From Bacillota bacterium (lineage in GTDB: Bacteria; Bacillota; Bacilli; Paenibacillales; Paenibacillaceae), in contig JAEWJS010000124.1 in the NCBI GenBank assembly GCA_023386495.1, positions 1 to 35,076 of the forward strand: 35,076 bases of DNA. The letters are read 5' to 3'. Below the pieces are notes generated by a model. That model ran no database searches. It saw only the letters and a list, made by a program, of their open reading frames with translations, and was not told the origin of the DNA. Both the position numbers and the translations under genes were made by a program. Shown here one piece after another: positions 8,188 through 16,294 of the stretch; within the stretch, counting starts at the first letter, position 1, and every line of letters starts with the position of its first letter.

Positions 8188-8406
8188 TTACGAGACATCG
8201 AGGTACAGCTTCGTGCCGTCATTATATTGGAAGATGGCAACATCGCGAATCATCTGAACGGACTTGATTCGCTTCCACTTTTTGCGGAATTCGAAGTCTA
8301 GCGACATCGCTTCGAGCTTGGCATTCAGAAGCTTAATCGATTCATTCTGCTCGGTCGGGACATAGACCGGTACTGTACGGCTGCCGTATGTGATTACCTT
8401 CATCAT
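8188..8406 (-). CDS. Small conserved-looking hypothetical protein (72 aa)
   Basis: I do not recognise the family. The start is the first of two ATG codons at 8406, ten bases after AGGAGG; longer versions of the frame lack a ribosome site. The product starts MMKVITYGSRTVPVYVP, has a charged middle (KLEAMSLDFEFRKKWKRI) and ends in alternating beta-like residues (VAIFQYNDGTKLYLDVS). It is soluble, with no signal or membrane segment. The gene is convergent with the response regulator, 20 bp apart. Its upstream region carries the same phased TAACAA repeat as the regulator's own promoter, so it may belong to that regulon. Confidence 0.65.
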   Translation of the reverse strand: MMKVITYGSRTVPVYVPTEQNESIKLLNAKLEAMSLDFEFRKKWKRIKSVQMIRDVAIFQYNDGTKLYLDVS

Positions 8407-8502
8407 CGCGTGCAAGCCTCCTATTCGTTGGGCTATAGTCATGATCAACAAGACCGTGGGACTTATTGAACTTCCTCTAGTATAGGCGGCACAATTTAGG
8501 AG

Positions 8503-8555
8503 ATTATAAGACTTGCTAGAGATGGATGTTTGATTTGTTAACAAGCGGCTAACAA
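8503..8555 (-). promoter_or_regulatory. Promoter of the 72-aa gene with phased TAACAA repeats
   Basis: The minus strand has a perfect TATAAT (8503-8508) about 95 bp before the start codon but no -35-like hexamer at the right distance. Instead TAACAA (plus-strand reading) occurs at 8539-8544 and 8550-8555, 11 bp apart. That is the same motif and phase as before the response regulator gene, and lies ~30 bp upstream of this -10. The layout fits an activator-dependent promoter. Confidence 0.45.
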
Positions 8556-8567
8556 TTCATAAGATGC

Positions 8568-8602
8568 GAACTGCCGGCTGGACAGATGTCCGCCGGCAGT
8601 TC
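8568..8602 (-). terminator. Hairpin terminator downstream of the 64-aa gene
   Basis: GAACTGCCGGC (8568-8578) and GCCGGCAGTTC (8592-8602) form a perfect 11-bp stem with a 13-nt loop. It lies 32 bp past the stop of the minus-strand 64-aa gene. There is no long T tract. Confidence 0.55.
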
Positions 8603-8634
8603 GTCGTCGTCGCAGCTTGCCGGACGGGGTCAGG

Positions 8635-8829
8635 CTAGCTGGAGAAGCTGCTGTATTTTTTCTTGTAGTAGGGACTGCCGTATTTGTTGTGTCCGTAGTG
8701 AGGCGGCCGGTGATGGCCATGGCCGTAGTACTTATGTGCGCTGCTGGAGTATTTCTTGTAGTAGCCGCCCTTATAATGGCTGCGGCCTGTCATCGAGTGC
8801 AGGAGCCGGTTGATCAGATGCTTCAACAT
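8635..8829 (-). CDS. Small Tyr/His/Lys/Ser-rich basic protein (64 aa)
   Basis: The start ATG 8829 follows GGAGG by about 12 bases. The N terminus MLKHLINRLLHSMTG is an amphipathic helix. The rest is low complexity, dominated by Y, H, K, S and G, with patches such as HYKGGYYKKYSSS and YYGHGHHRPPHYGHNKYG. There is no signal peptide and no known domain. It is divergent from the Ser/Thr kinase gene, sharing a 128-bp intergenic region, and has its own hairpin terminator. The many Tyr and Ser residues make it a possible kinase substrate or surface/spore-coat component; both are guesses from composition and position. Confidence 0.65.
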   Translation of the reverse strand: MLKHLINRLLHSMTGRSHYKGGYYKKYSSSAHKYYGHGHHRPPHYGHNKYGSPYYKKKYSSFSS

Positions 8830-8957
8830 TCGTTAATCCACCTCCATAGTCGAGAATGGCAGAGATACGTTATTATACGTGGTAGATCGAGAACGGTTTC
8901 TCGAACAGGTGCTTCACCCGCGCTGGGCGGGCGGCATACGGAAAGGGAGAATCGAGA

Positions 8958-9893
8958 ATGGGGACGCTCATCATGCGGCTGCGACAGGCGTTGCGACGCA
9001 AGCTGGATGCATGGAGGGATTATCCGCTTCGCGATGGGATGACGCTCCATGATCGCTATAGACTCATACGCTTCATCGGCATGGGAAGCTACGGACTGGC
9101 CTACGAGGGAATCGAGCTTGGAACCGATCGGCGCGTATTAATGAAGATGAACAAGCCGAGCAAGGGCAGGCTGGGCATTCAGCTGCTGCGGCGGGAGAGC
9201 GACCTGATGCGGCAACTGCATCATCCGCAAATCCCGGCATGGATTGACTACGTGCAGTTAGGCGCGAAGGAGCTGCTGGTTACGGAGCTCAAGGCAGGGC
9301 GGAATCTCGAGGACACGGTGATGGAGGATGGGGTTGTAATCGGGGAACGGGATGCGCTCATCCTCGTACGCAGTCTTGTCGAGCCGCTGGCACATCTGCA
9401 TGCGGCCGGCTACGTGCACCGTGATGTCCGGATTCCCAACGTGATGCTGCATGAAGGCGCGGTCAGCTTGATCGACTACGGGCTGGCCTGCGGGATCGGG
9501 GAACGGCTGCCTGACGAATTGCTGCGCGGACTCGGCGAATATGCTGCCGATGAGCGGCATCGTTCGCCGAGCCTTGTGCAGGCTAGCGTCACGGCGGAAG
9601 CCGAACGGTCCGGTTCGCCGGATATCTGGCATTCCGTCAAGCGCCGCATGCGCGCGCCGTCCATGACCAGCGACCTGTACGGCGTCGGTCACCTGATGCT
9701 GTTCCTGCTCTACTCGGGCTACGAGGCGCCGGATGACCGGGTGCGCAGCTGGCAGGAGGAGCTGCCGCTCGCGACGGGCACCCGCGAGCTGATCGCCCGA
9801 TTGCTCGAAGGCGGCGACGGCGGCTTCCGCACCGCAGAGGAGCTCGGCGAAGCGATCGATGAGCTTCTGGGGCAGATGGAAGCGGAGCGGTGA
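8958..9893 (+). CDS. Eukaryotic-like Ser/Thr protein kinase, soluble
   Basis: 311 aa; AAGGGAG lies eight bases before ATG 8958. Kinase landmarks in order: glycine loop GMGSYGLAYEG (41-51), lysine in VLMKMNKP (K63), a helix-C glutamate in RRESDLM (~80), catalytic loop HRDVRIPNV (H154-D156) and metal-binding DYG (D173) in place of DFG. The catalytic loop has Arg where most kinases have Lys, and the C lobe is compact. No transmembrane segment or PASTA repeat is present, so this is not a PrkC-type receptor. It is probably active; the substrate is unknown. It is divergent from the 64-aa Tyr/His-rich protein. A diverged copy of its last ~80 bp lies just downstream. Confidence 0.88.
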   Translation: MGTLIMRLRQALRRKLDAWRDYPLRDGMTLHDRYRLIRFIGMGSYGLAYEGIELGTDRRVLMKMNKPSKGRLGIQLLRRESDLMRQLHHPQIPAWIDYVQLGAKELLVTELKAGRNLEDTVMEDGVVIGERDALILVRSLVEPLAHLHAAGYVHRDVRIPNVMLHEGAVSLIDYGLACGIGERLPDELLRGLGEYAADERHRSPSLVQASVTAEAERSGSPDIWHSVKRRMRAPSMTSDLYGVGHLMLFLLYSGYEAPDDRVRSWQEELPLATGTRELIARLLEGGDGGFRTAEELGEAIDELLGQMEAER

Positions 9894-9934
9894 TGAGCGG
9901 TGAAGAGCTTTGAAGAGCGGTGAAGTGCGGCAAC

Positions 9935-10018
9935 GGCGGCAATGGCGGCTTCCGCTCGGCACAGGAGCTCGGCGAAGCGATCGACGAGCTGCTGGCGCAG
10001 ATGGGCGAAGAGCGGTAC
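9935..10018 (+). pseudogene. Diverged tandem copy of the kinase gene 3' end
   Basis: Bases 9935-10018 repeat the final ~82 bp of the kinase gene (9811-9893) at roughly 80% identity, including a shared GAGCTCGGCGAAGCGATCGA stretch. Read in its own frame, which differs from the kinase frame, it encodes GGNGGFRSAQELGEAIDELL and continues to a TAA at about 10046-10048. It has no start or ribosome site. The region between copies is built from short GAGCGGTGAA-like repeats. It is a decayed partial duplication, or the remnant of an older gene end. Confidence 0.7.
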
Positions 10019-10101
10019 GTGGGTCATATTTTGCTGCTTCTAACGTAACGATTCGGCTCGAAGCCTGTCACGAAACCTGCCCACGCGTGCGCAGGCGGAC
10101 T

Positions 10102-10327
10102 CTCGCATGCAATAGCGAAGCATCTGCGCTGTTAACGTATACGCATGCGCTAATTCAAGGGATTCGCCCCATTGAGAAGCCCAATATGGCTTGAGTGCGC
10201 TAAATAGCGAACCGTCATTCGCTGTTTAGCGCATTTTATGCCTTAATGGGTTAGAAAGGCGTTAACGTCCCCAAATAACGCACCACACATACCTTAATTG
10301 CGCATTTGCTTCGCTAATCGCCCATAG
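10102..10327. repeat. Interspersed 226-bp repeat, copy A, with central hairpin
   Basis: It aligns end to end with 25457-25683 at an estimated ~80% identity, including long identical blocks (for example TTCGCTAATCGCCCATAG at the right end). At its centre, 10197-10232, GCGCTAAATAGCGAA faces TTCGCTGTTTAGCGC. The one change from perfect pairing turns an A-U pair into a U-G pair, which RNA still accepts. The element carries no open frame of note and is intergenic in both places. Confidence 0.85.
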
Positions 10328-10344
10328 ACACAGAGCTCGGCATC

Positions 10345-10379
10345 GGCGCTCGGCTCTCGGCGCTCGGCTCTCGGCTCTC
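10345..10379. repeat. Short tandem repeat
   Basis: GGCGCTCGGCTCTC occurs twice in tandem (10345-10358 and 10359-10372) followed by half a unit, GGCTCTC. It is probably replication slippage just beyond the interspersed repeat. Confidence 0.8.
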
Positions 10380-10542
10380 GGTCCCCGGCGACCCGTCCGA
10401 TCGGACCGGGCATATCTGCCGCTTCCCTCGCCTCCGAATCGATCCTCACCTGAAATTTTGCAACCCCATTCATACTTTGAAGCCTTACGAGAGGACGACG
10501 TCCGCACTACAATAAGGATACGGAAACGGAGGGACGACCATC

Positions 10543-11538
10543 ATGAATGTTAATCTAAGCGCTGAGCCTGCCGACCCGCTGCCGCAGTCCGAAGCGTATC
10601 CGCTCGCGAAGCCGACGGCCGTCGAGCGGGCAGCCAAACTGCTGCGCAAACTCGCAGCGCAGCGGTACCTGCAAGTGATGGCGCTTCTAGGCGCAGCCTG
10701 GATGTTCATCTTCAATTATATCCCGATGTACGGGATCATCATCGCTTTCAAGGAATTCGATATTATCCGAACGGTCGGCGAGGCGCCTTGGGTCGGCCTC
10801 GAGCACTTCCGGGCCTTCCTTGAGGATGACGAACTGGTGACCGTGCTCCGCAATACGCTCGGGATCAGCCTGATCAAGCTGTGCATCGGCTTCCCGCTGC
10901 CGATCCTGTTCGCGCTCTTCCTTAACGAGCTGCGCTCGCTACGATTCAAGAAGTCGGTACAGACGATCTCGTACCTGCCGCACTTCCTATCGTGGGTCGT
11001 GCTCGGCGGCATCATGGCGACATGGCTGGCCGACATCGGCATTATCAATAAGCTGCTGCTCGCGCTTCATCTGATTGACGAACCGATCAGCTACCTGGCG
11101 GAGCCGGCGTACTTCTGGACGATCATCATCACATCCGACATCTGGAAGGAGCTCGGCTGGTCGGCCATCATCTACCTCGCTGCGATCGCGGGCGTCTCGC
11201 CCGATCTGTACGAAGCGGCGACGATCGACGGCGCGGGGCGCCTGCAGAAAATGCGTTACGTCACCCTGCCCAGCATCAGCGGAACGATCACGATCCTGTT
11301 CATCCTGGCGGTCAGCGGCGTGCTCAATTCGAACTTCGACCAAATTCTCGTGCTCCGGAATTCGCTGAACGAGAGCGCCAGCAACGTTATCGACGTCTAT
11401 GTCTACCAGACGGGTCTGCTCTCCGCACGGTATTCTTACGCAACGGCAGTCGGGCTGCTGAAGTCGATCATCGCGGTCATCCTGCTCATCGGAGCGAATC
11501 AGCTCTCGAAGCGGATTAATCAACAATCCTTGTTCTAG
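10543..11538 (+). CDS. Carbohydrate ABC transporter permease, LplB-like
   Basis: 331 aa; GGAGGG stands before ATG 10543. After a ~40-residue cytoplasmic N terminus there are six hydrophobic helices, beginning VMALLGAAWMFIFNYIPMYG, the pattern of LplB/YtcP-type permeases. The ABC-ATPase contact loop reads EAATIDGAGRLQKMRYVTLP at ~222-241. It is the first gene of a five-gene unit: permease, permease, binding protein, YesM-like kinase, YesN-like regulator. No ATPase is encoded, so a shared MsmX-like ATPase elsewhere is expected. The substrate is probably an oligosaccharide; it cannot be named from sequence. Confidence 0.93.
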   Translation: MNVNLSAEPADPLPQSEAYPLAKPTAVERAAKLLRKLAAQRYLQVMALLGAAWMFIFNYIPMYGIIIAFKEFDIIRTVGEAPWVGLEHFRAFLEDDELVTVLRNTLGISLIKLCIGFPLPILFALFLNELRSLRFKKSVQTISYLPHFLSWVVLGGIMATWLADIGIINKLLLALHLIDEPISYLAEPAYFWTIIITSDIWKELGWSAIIYLAAIAGVSPDLYEAATIDGAGRLQKMRYVTLPSISGTITILFILAVSGVLNSNFDQILVLRNSLNESASNVIDVYVYQTGLLSARYSYATAVGLLKSIIAVILLIGANQLSKRINQQSLF

Positions 11539-11554
11539 AAAGGCGGTACGACGG

Positions 11555-12442
11555 ATGGAATCACGACCAACCTTAAGCAGATCAGACCGTTTGTTCGACG
11601 CCTTCAACATCGCAGGCATGCTGCTCATCTGCTTCCTGACGCTCTACCCGATCTGGTACGTGCTCGTGAACTCGTTCAACGACGGCCAGGACGCGATGCG
11701 CGGCGGCATCTACTGGGTGCCGAGAGTGTTCAGTCTCGATAACTATATCGAAGTATTCAAGAATGCAGGCATCATGACGGCTATGGGCATCACGATCGCG
11801 AAGACGGTGATCGGCGTCGTCTGCCACGTCTTTTTCACGGCCATGGTGGGGTACGCGTTGTCGCGCAGAGAGCTGCTGGGGAGAAAATTCTACCTCGTCA
11901 TGGGCACGATCACGATGTTCTTCTACGGCGGGCTGATCCCAACCTTCCTCTTGATTCGCGACCTCGGGCTGTTCGACAGCTTCCTGGTCTACATCATACC
12001 TGCGCTGTTCAGCTTCTTCGATATGATCATCTTCATGGCCTTCTTCCGGGAAATTCCGGACGGTCTGGAGGAGGCGGCGAGAATCGACGGCGCGAATGAT
12101 CTGATGATCTTCACCCGCATCATCATTCCGATCTCGATGCCTGTCGTCGCCACCATTGCGCTCTTCCATGGGGTATACCAGTGGAACGACTACTTCACGG
12201 GCATGATCTACGTCAATAAGATGGACCTGCAGCCGATTCAGACGTTCCTGTTCCGCGTCGTGGCGCAGAGCAGTTCCAATCAGATCGTCGCAACGGCAGG
12301 CGCGGCCATTAACCGCACCGTCACGTCGCAGTCGATCAAGCTCGCTACGATGGTCGTCACGACGCTGCCGATCGTGCTGGCCTATCCTTTCCTGCAGAAG
12401 TATTTCGTCAAAGGCCTCATGGTAGGCTCAATAAAGGGGTAA
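11555..12442 (+). CDS. Carbohydrate ABC transporter permease, LplC/YtcP-like
   Basis: 295 aa; AAAGGCGG precedes ATG 11555, 16 bp after the first permease. Six hydrophobic helices with the LplC-type opening FLTLYPIWYVLVNSFNDG, a MFFYGGLIPTFLLIRDLGL loop, and the ATPase-contact motif EAARIDGANDLMIFTRIIIP at ~172-191. The C terminus FVKGLMVGSIKG is typical of this subfamily. It forms the membrane channel with the preceding permease. Confidence 0.94.
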   Translation: MESRPTLSRSDRLFDAFNIAGMLLICFLTLYPIWYVLVNSFNDGQDAMRGGIYWVPRVFSLDNYIEVFKNAGIMTAMGITIAKTVIGVVCHVFFTAMVGYALSRRELLGRKFYLVMGTITMFFYGGLIPTFLLIRDLGLFDSFLVYIIPALFSFFDMIIFMAFFREIPDGLEEAARIDGANDLMIFTRIIIPISMPVVATIALFHGVYQWNDYFTGMIYVNKMDLQPIQTFLFRVVAQSSSNQIVATAGAAINRTVTSQSIKLATMVVTTLPIVLAYPFLQKYFVKGLMVGSIKG

Positions 12443-12513
12443 TCTGGCCCACGGTTTCCGGTCTTGGAAACGAGACATGATCTATATAACATTAGAAGAG
12501 GGGAAGGACATCG

Positions 12514-14241
12514 ATGACACAACTGCGTACGACGAAGCTGCTCAGCCTCGCGCTCGTGCTGACGCTCATGCTGTCGCTCTTGGCGGCATGCGCGGGCGGC
12601 AACAACGGCAAGAGCAATGATGCGGCGAACAATGCAAGCGGTAACAAAGCGACTGCGAATGCAGGCAATACAGGCAATGCAGCCGACAATGCGGATGCGG
12701 CGGCAGAACCGTCTGCTGACGCGCCGGGCTGGCAGCAGAGCAAGGATCCGATTACGTTCGACTGGTATTTGAATTTCGCATGGTTCCCGAACAAATGGGG
12801 CGTAGACCCGACGAGCCAGTACATCACGAAGAAGACAGGCGTGGATATCAACTTCATCGTGCCGGCCGGCAACGAGAACGAGAACGAGAAGCTGAACACG
12901 ATGATCGCGTCGGGCAGCCTGCCGGACTTCATCACGCTGGGCTGGTATGAAGACGGCGTGAAGAAGATGATCGAAGGTGATCTCGTGCTGCCGCTCAACG
13001 AACTGGCTGACCAGTACGATCCGTACTTCTTCAAAGTCGCCGACCCGGCGAAGGTATCCTGGTATACGCAGGAGGACGGCAACATCTATGGCTATCCGAA
13101 TGCATCGTCTTCGCCGATGGACTTCCAGAAGTTCGGCGACAACTACGCGTCGAACCAGACCTTCGTCGTCCGCAAGGACATGTACGAGGCGATCGGCAGC
13201 CCGGACATGCGGACGCCGGAAGGCTTCCTGGCAGCGCTGAAGGCCGCGAAGGAGAAGTTCCCGGAAGTGAACGGCCAGCCGCTCATTCCGATCGGCCTGC
13301 ATGAGTTCACGGAGACGGGCAACAGCTCGCTGCAGGACTACATTCAGAACTTCCTCGCGATTCCGCGGGATAAGGACGGCAAGCTGTATGACCGGACGTC
13401 GGATCCGGAGTACGTCAAATGGCTCAAAGTGTTCCGGCAAGCGAATGAGGATGGGCTGTTGTCCAAGGACATCTTCATCGACAAGCGTCCGCAGATGGAG
13501 GAGAAAATCGCGCAAGGCCGTTACTTCGCGATGCTGTATCAGCGCACCGACTTCGCGGCGCAGCAGAACGTGCTGTTCGCGAACGATCCGAATTCCGTGT
13601 ACATCGCGGTAGACGGTCCGTCGAACGCGAATCTGGATCAGCCGACGCTGGCAGGTCCCGCTATCTCGGGCTGGACGGTCACGCTGATCTCCAAGGACGT
13701 GAAGGACAAGGCGCGCGCCATTCAGTTCCTGAGCTACCTCATCAGTGAAGAGGGCCAGAAGGATATGTATCTGGGCGAAAAGGGTGTCTCGTACGATACG
13801 ATCGACGGGAAGGACCAGTTCTTGCCGGAAGCGCTCGAGCTTCTCAATAAGGACCGCTCCGCGTTCGATAAGCAGTACGGCGCTTCCCATACGTTCTGGA
13901 TGCTGATGGACACGAATATGCAGCTGCAGTGGCAGCCGCCGAGTGTGGAGCCGTTCAAGCAGCTGGAAGATTGGACGATGGGCAAGACCGTCAGCTTCTC
14001 GCAGTTCGACTTGATCGATCCGCCGGCGAACTCGCCGGAAGGCATCAGCAAGACGAAGATCGACCAGGAATTCAGCAAGGTGCTGCCGAAGCTGCTGCTC
14101 TCGAAGTCCGAGGAGGAGTTCGACAAGATCTGGAGCGAATTTATCGCGGACCGCGATAAGGCAGGCTTCGAAGCGCTGCAAGCTTATCGCCAGACGCTAT
14201 ATGAAGCGAACGTGAAGAAGCTCGCCGAGTTTCTGAAGTAA
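12514..14241 (+). CDS. Extracellular solute-binding lipoprotein, LplA-like
   Basis: 575 aa; GGGGAAGG lies before ATG 12514. A lipoprotein signal peptide ends in the lipobox LLAAC, with Cys26 the lipidation site. A low-complexity Asn/Ala/Gly linker (~27-75) separates the anchor from the binding domain. The rest fits the large (500-600 aa) family 1 solute-binding proteins found with LplB/LplC permeases, with motifs such as KKTGVDINFIVPAG and a long C-terminal helical part. It should capture an oligosaccharide outside the membrane. A weak hairpin follows at ~14267-14300, so the downstream sensor pair may be partly uncoupled. Confidence 0.92.
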   Translation: MTQLRTTKLLSLALVLTLMLSLLAACAGGNNGKSNDAANNASGNKATANAGNTGNAADNADAAAEPSADAPGWQQSKDPITFDWYLNFAWFPNKWGVDPTSQYITKKTGVDINFIVPAGNENENEKLNTMIASGSLPDFITLGWYEDGVKKMIEGDLVLPLNELADQYDPYFFKVADPAKVSWYTQEDGNIYGYPNASSSPMDFQKFGDNYASNQTFVVRKDMYEAIGSPDMRTPEGFLAALKAAKEKFPEVNGQPLIPIGLHEFTETGNSSLQDYIQNFLAIPRDKDGKLYDRTSDPEYVKWLKVFRQANEDGLLSKDIFIDKRPQMEEKIAQGRYFAMLYQRTDFAAQQNVLFANDPNSVYIAVDGPSNANLDQPTLAGPAISGWTVTLISKDVKDKARAIQFLSYLISEEGQKDMYLGEKGVSYDTIDGKDQFLPEALELLNKDRSAFDKQYGASHTFWMLMDTNMQLQWQPPSVEPFKQLEDWTMGKTVSFSQFDLIDPPANSPEGISKTKIDQEFSKVLPKLLLSKSEEEFDKIWSEFIADRDKAGFEALQAYRQTLYEANVKKLAEFLK

Positions 14242-14266
14242 ATTCACGCATGATGCAGCTGAAGTC

Positions 14267-14300
14267 GCTGTCGCTACCCTTCGAAAAAAAGGGAGCGGCG
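14267..14300 (+). terminator. Weak hairpin after the binding-protein gene (attenuator?)
   Basis: CGCTACCCTT and AAGGGAGCG flank an A-rich loop and can pair over about nine positions with one bulge. There is no T tract. It could lower read-through from the abundant transporter message into the sensor genes. Confidence 0.3.
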
Positions 14301-14356
14301 GCGGCTTTCAGCCGTTGTTCGGCCCCCATCTCTCCCCCAAGACCGGACAGATGCGG

Positions 14357-14379
14357 TATAGTAGATGTAAACGCTTAAA
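14357..14379 (+). promoter_or_regulatory. Candidate promoter -10 and cre (CcpA) site before the YesM-like gene
   Basis: TATAGT (14357-14362) resembles a -10. TGTAAACGCTTAAA (14366-14379) fits the cre consensus TGWAANCGNTNWCA at 13 of 14 positions. A cre site right after the -10 would act as a CcpA roadblock, as expected for a sugar-sensing system. No good -35 is visible. Confidence 0.5.
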
Positions 14380-14400
14380 CTAGAGGACGTGGAGAGCAGC

Positions 14401-16293
14401 ATGGAACGCGTATGGAACCGAATGATCCGCCAATTAGCCTACAGGCATGAGCAGTGGTCGCTGCAGAAGCGGCTCATCTTGACGTACATTATCGTCATGC
14501 TCGTGCCGAGCTTGCTGATCTCCTACTATATTTTCAATCAATTTTCGGACAATTACATCTCAGAGGTGCGCAGCAAGAACGAGTACGCCGTCGAGCTGGA
14601 GCTGGGCAATATCGAGGGCAACATCAATACGATGATGCGCACCGCCCAGATTACCGATTCGGACGCCGAGGTGCGCAATTATTTAGCCGCGGTTAGCGAG
14701 CCGTCCACGACGGAGCTGCTCTTCGATGTTAGCTGGGGTCTCGTGCGCGACAAGTTGACACAGCTGATGAACTACAATCCGGATATCGCGCACCTGCGGA
14801 TCTACTCGGACAATCCGTTCGTCAGCGAGATTTTCGACGTGTTCTATCGGTCTTCCCGGGTGAAGGAGGAGCCTTGGTTCCCGGTCATGCAAGGGAAGGC
14901 AGGCACCGAATATTATTGGCATGTGTCGCCGAACGACGACAGTATTATCAACAAGGAGGATCGCGTTCCGAAGCCGAAGCTGATGCTGCTGCGGAATATC
15001 GAATACCCGGCGGGGACCACCGTAGGGATGCTGGAGGTCGATATGCTGCTGGAGAGCTTCTTCCCCAAGTCTTACAGTCAACTGGACGGCGAGCAAGCGC
15101 AGATGGCTGTCATCGATCGTACGGGCAGCGTCTACTACAATCGCGGCAATCCATGGCTGGCCGACGCTGGCGTAACGGACGAGATGCTGCAGACGGTCGT
15201 CGACAGGCAGTCGCGCGAACGTCTGGTCAGCGTCGATTTTCGCGCAGCCGGCACGCCGATGCTCGCAACGTACACCTACATCGAACAGTTGGACGTCCAT
15301 ATGGTCCAGGTCGTATCGCTCGAGCAGACGCTGCGGGAGCTGATGCTGACGCGCAATAAGCTGATCGCGGCCAACATTATACTGCTGATCATTCTGTCGG
15401 TCGTCTCGTATTTCCTGAACGCGCTCATCCTGAAGCGGCTTCACATTCTGCGCGATTCGATGAAAAAGATGCGGCAAGGCGACTTCAGCTTCGAGATTCC
15501 GGTACGGGGCGGCGGTGAGGTCGGGGAGTTGGCGCATCATTTTCGCAAAATGCTGAGCAAGATCAATGAGCTGATCGCGGACGCGGTGAACAAGAAGGCC
15601 GCCTCGAAGGAAGCGGAGCTGCGCTCGCTCAAGAACCAGATCGATTCGCACTTTCTCTATAACACGCTCGAGAATATCAAGATGATGGCGGAGGTCGACG
15701 GCCGCTATGCCATATCCGATGCGCTGACGTCGCTGGGCGGTCTCATGCGCTACAATCTGAAGTGGACGAGCGAATACGTGCGGCTGCGGGACGAGATTGC
15801 GCATATCGCTAACTATATCGCGATCATGAACGTGCGCTTCGAGCGCAAGGTGGAGCTGTCGACCGCGATCGAGCCCGGCTACCTGGCGCAGGAGCTGCTC
15901 AAGATGTCGCTGCAGCCGATCGTCGAGAATGCCGTGAAGCATGGGTTCCGCGAGGGGGAGTCGGGCGATATGCGCATCGAGATCGAGGCATGGCGCGAGG
16001 AGGACGTGATGGTCATTGCCATCACCGACAACGGCGAGGGCATGAATGCCGATACGCTGAAGGCGCTGAACCGCAAGCTGGAATCGGACCCGGCGAATCG
16101 CGCGTTCGAGGCAGGCGGCTCGGAGGAGGCGCTCGAACGCGAAGGAAGCGGGATCGGTCTGCTCAACGTGCAGCAGCGGATTCGGCTCTTCTACGGCCAT
16201 GAGTACGGGCTGCAGGTGGAGAGCGAGGAAGGGCGCAATACGCGGGTGCTGATGCGGATTCCCTATTTCATCTTGAGCGGAGGGGCTGGCTAA
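14401..16293 (+). CDS. YesM-like sensor histidine kinase
   Basis: 630 aa from ATG 14401, six bases after GGAG; GTG 14389 has no spaced ribosome site. TM1 at ~27-47, an extracellular sensor domain (~48-315), TM2 at ~320-343, and HAMP at ~345-395. Then comes the His_kinase domain with the phosphoacceptor in NQIDSHFLYNTLENI (H417), the N box LQPIVENAVKHGF, G1 DNGEGM and G2 GSGIGLLNV. This is the YesM/LytS-type kinase class, which pairs with AraC-type response regulators. The partner is the next gene, one base downstream. The pair probably senses the sugar, or the loaded binding protein, and controls the 10543 transporter genes. Confidence 0.94.
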   Translation: MERVWNRMIRQLAYRHEQWSLQKRLILTYIIVMLVPSLLISYYIFNQFSDNYISEVRSKNEYAVELELGNIEGNINTMMRTAQITDSDAEVRNYLAAVSEPSTTELLFDVSWGLVRDKLTQLMNYNPDIAHLRIYSDNPFVSEIFDVFYRSSRVKEEPWFPVMQGKAGTEYYWHVSPNDDSIINKEDRVPKPKLMLLRNIEYPAGTTVGMLEVDMLLESFFPKSYSQLDGEQAQMAVIDRTGSVYYNRGNPWLADAGVTDEMLQTVVDRQSRERLVSVDFRAAGTPMLATYTYIEQLDVHMVQVVSLEQTLRELMLTRNKLIAANIILLIILSVVSYFLNALILKRLHILRDSMKKMRQGDFSFEIPVRGGGEVGELAHHFRKMLSKINELIADAVNKKAASKEAELRSLKNQIDSHFLYNTLENIKMMAEVDGRYAISDALTSLGGLMRYNLKWTSEYVRLRDEIAHIANYIAIMNVRFERKVELSTAIEPGYLAQELLKMSLQPIVENAVKHGFREGESGDMRIEIEAWREEDVMVIAITDNGEGMNADTLKALNRKLESDPANRAFEAGGSEEALEREGSGIGLLNVQQRIRLFYGHEYGLQVESEEGRNTRVLMRIPYFILSGGAG

Positions 16294-16294
16294 C

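Larger units (their letters stand above)
9894..10542. other. Non-coding stretch between kinase and sugar-transport operon
   Basis: It holds the diverged copy of the kinase 3' end (9935-10018), a 226-bp interspersed repeat (10102-10327), a short tandem repeat (10345-10379) and the operon's leader. Short open frames here are interrupted and lack ribosome sites. A TACAAT -10 candidate (10508-10513) precedes the first permease, with only a weak TTACGA at -35 (10485-10490, 17-bp spacing). A small GGACG/CGTCC dyad (10493-10503) sits between them. Confidence 0.6.

Noticed and set aside
10262..10507. 81-codon minus-strand frame across the interspersed repeat
   Set aside because: It runs through repeat, tandem-repeat and leader sequence; copy B of the repeat does not preserve it.
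12382..14181. 599-codon open frame on the minus strand
   Set aside because: It is antisense to the lipoprotein binding-protein gene, has no ribosome site, and its His/Arg/Leu/Val-rich product is what a codon-biased gene yields in the opposite frame.
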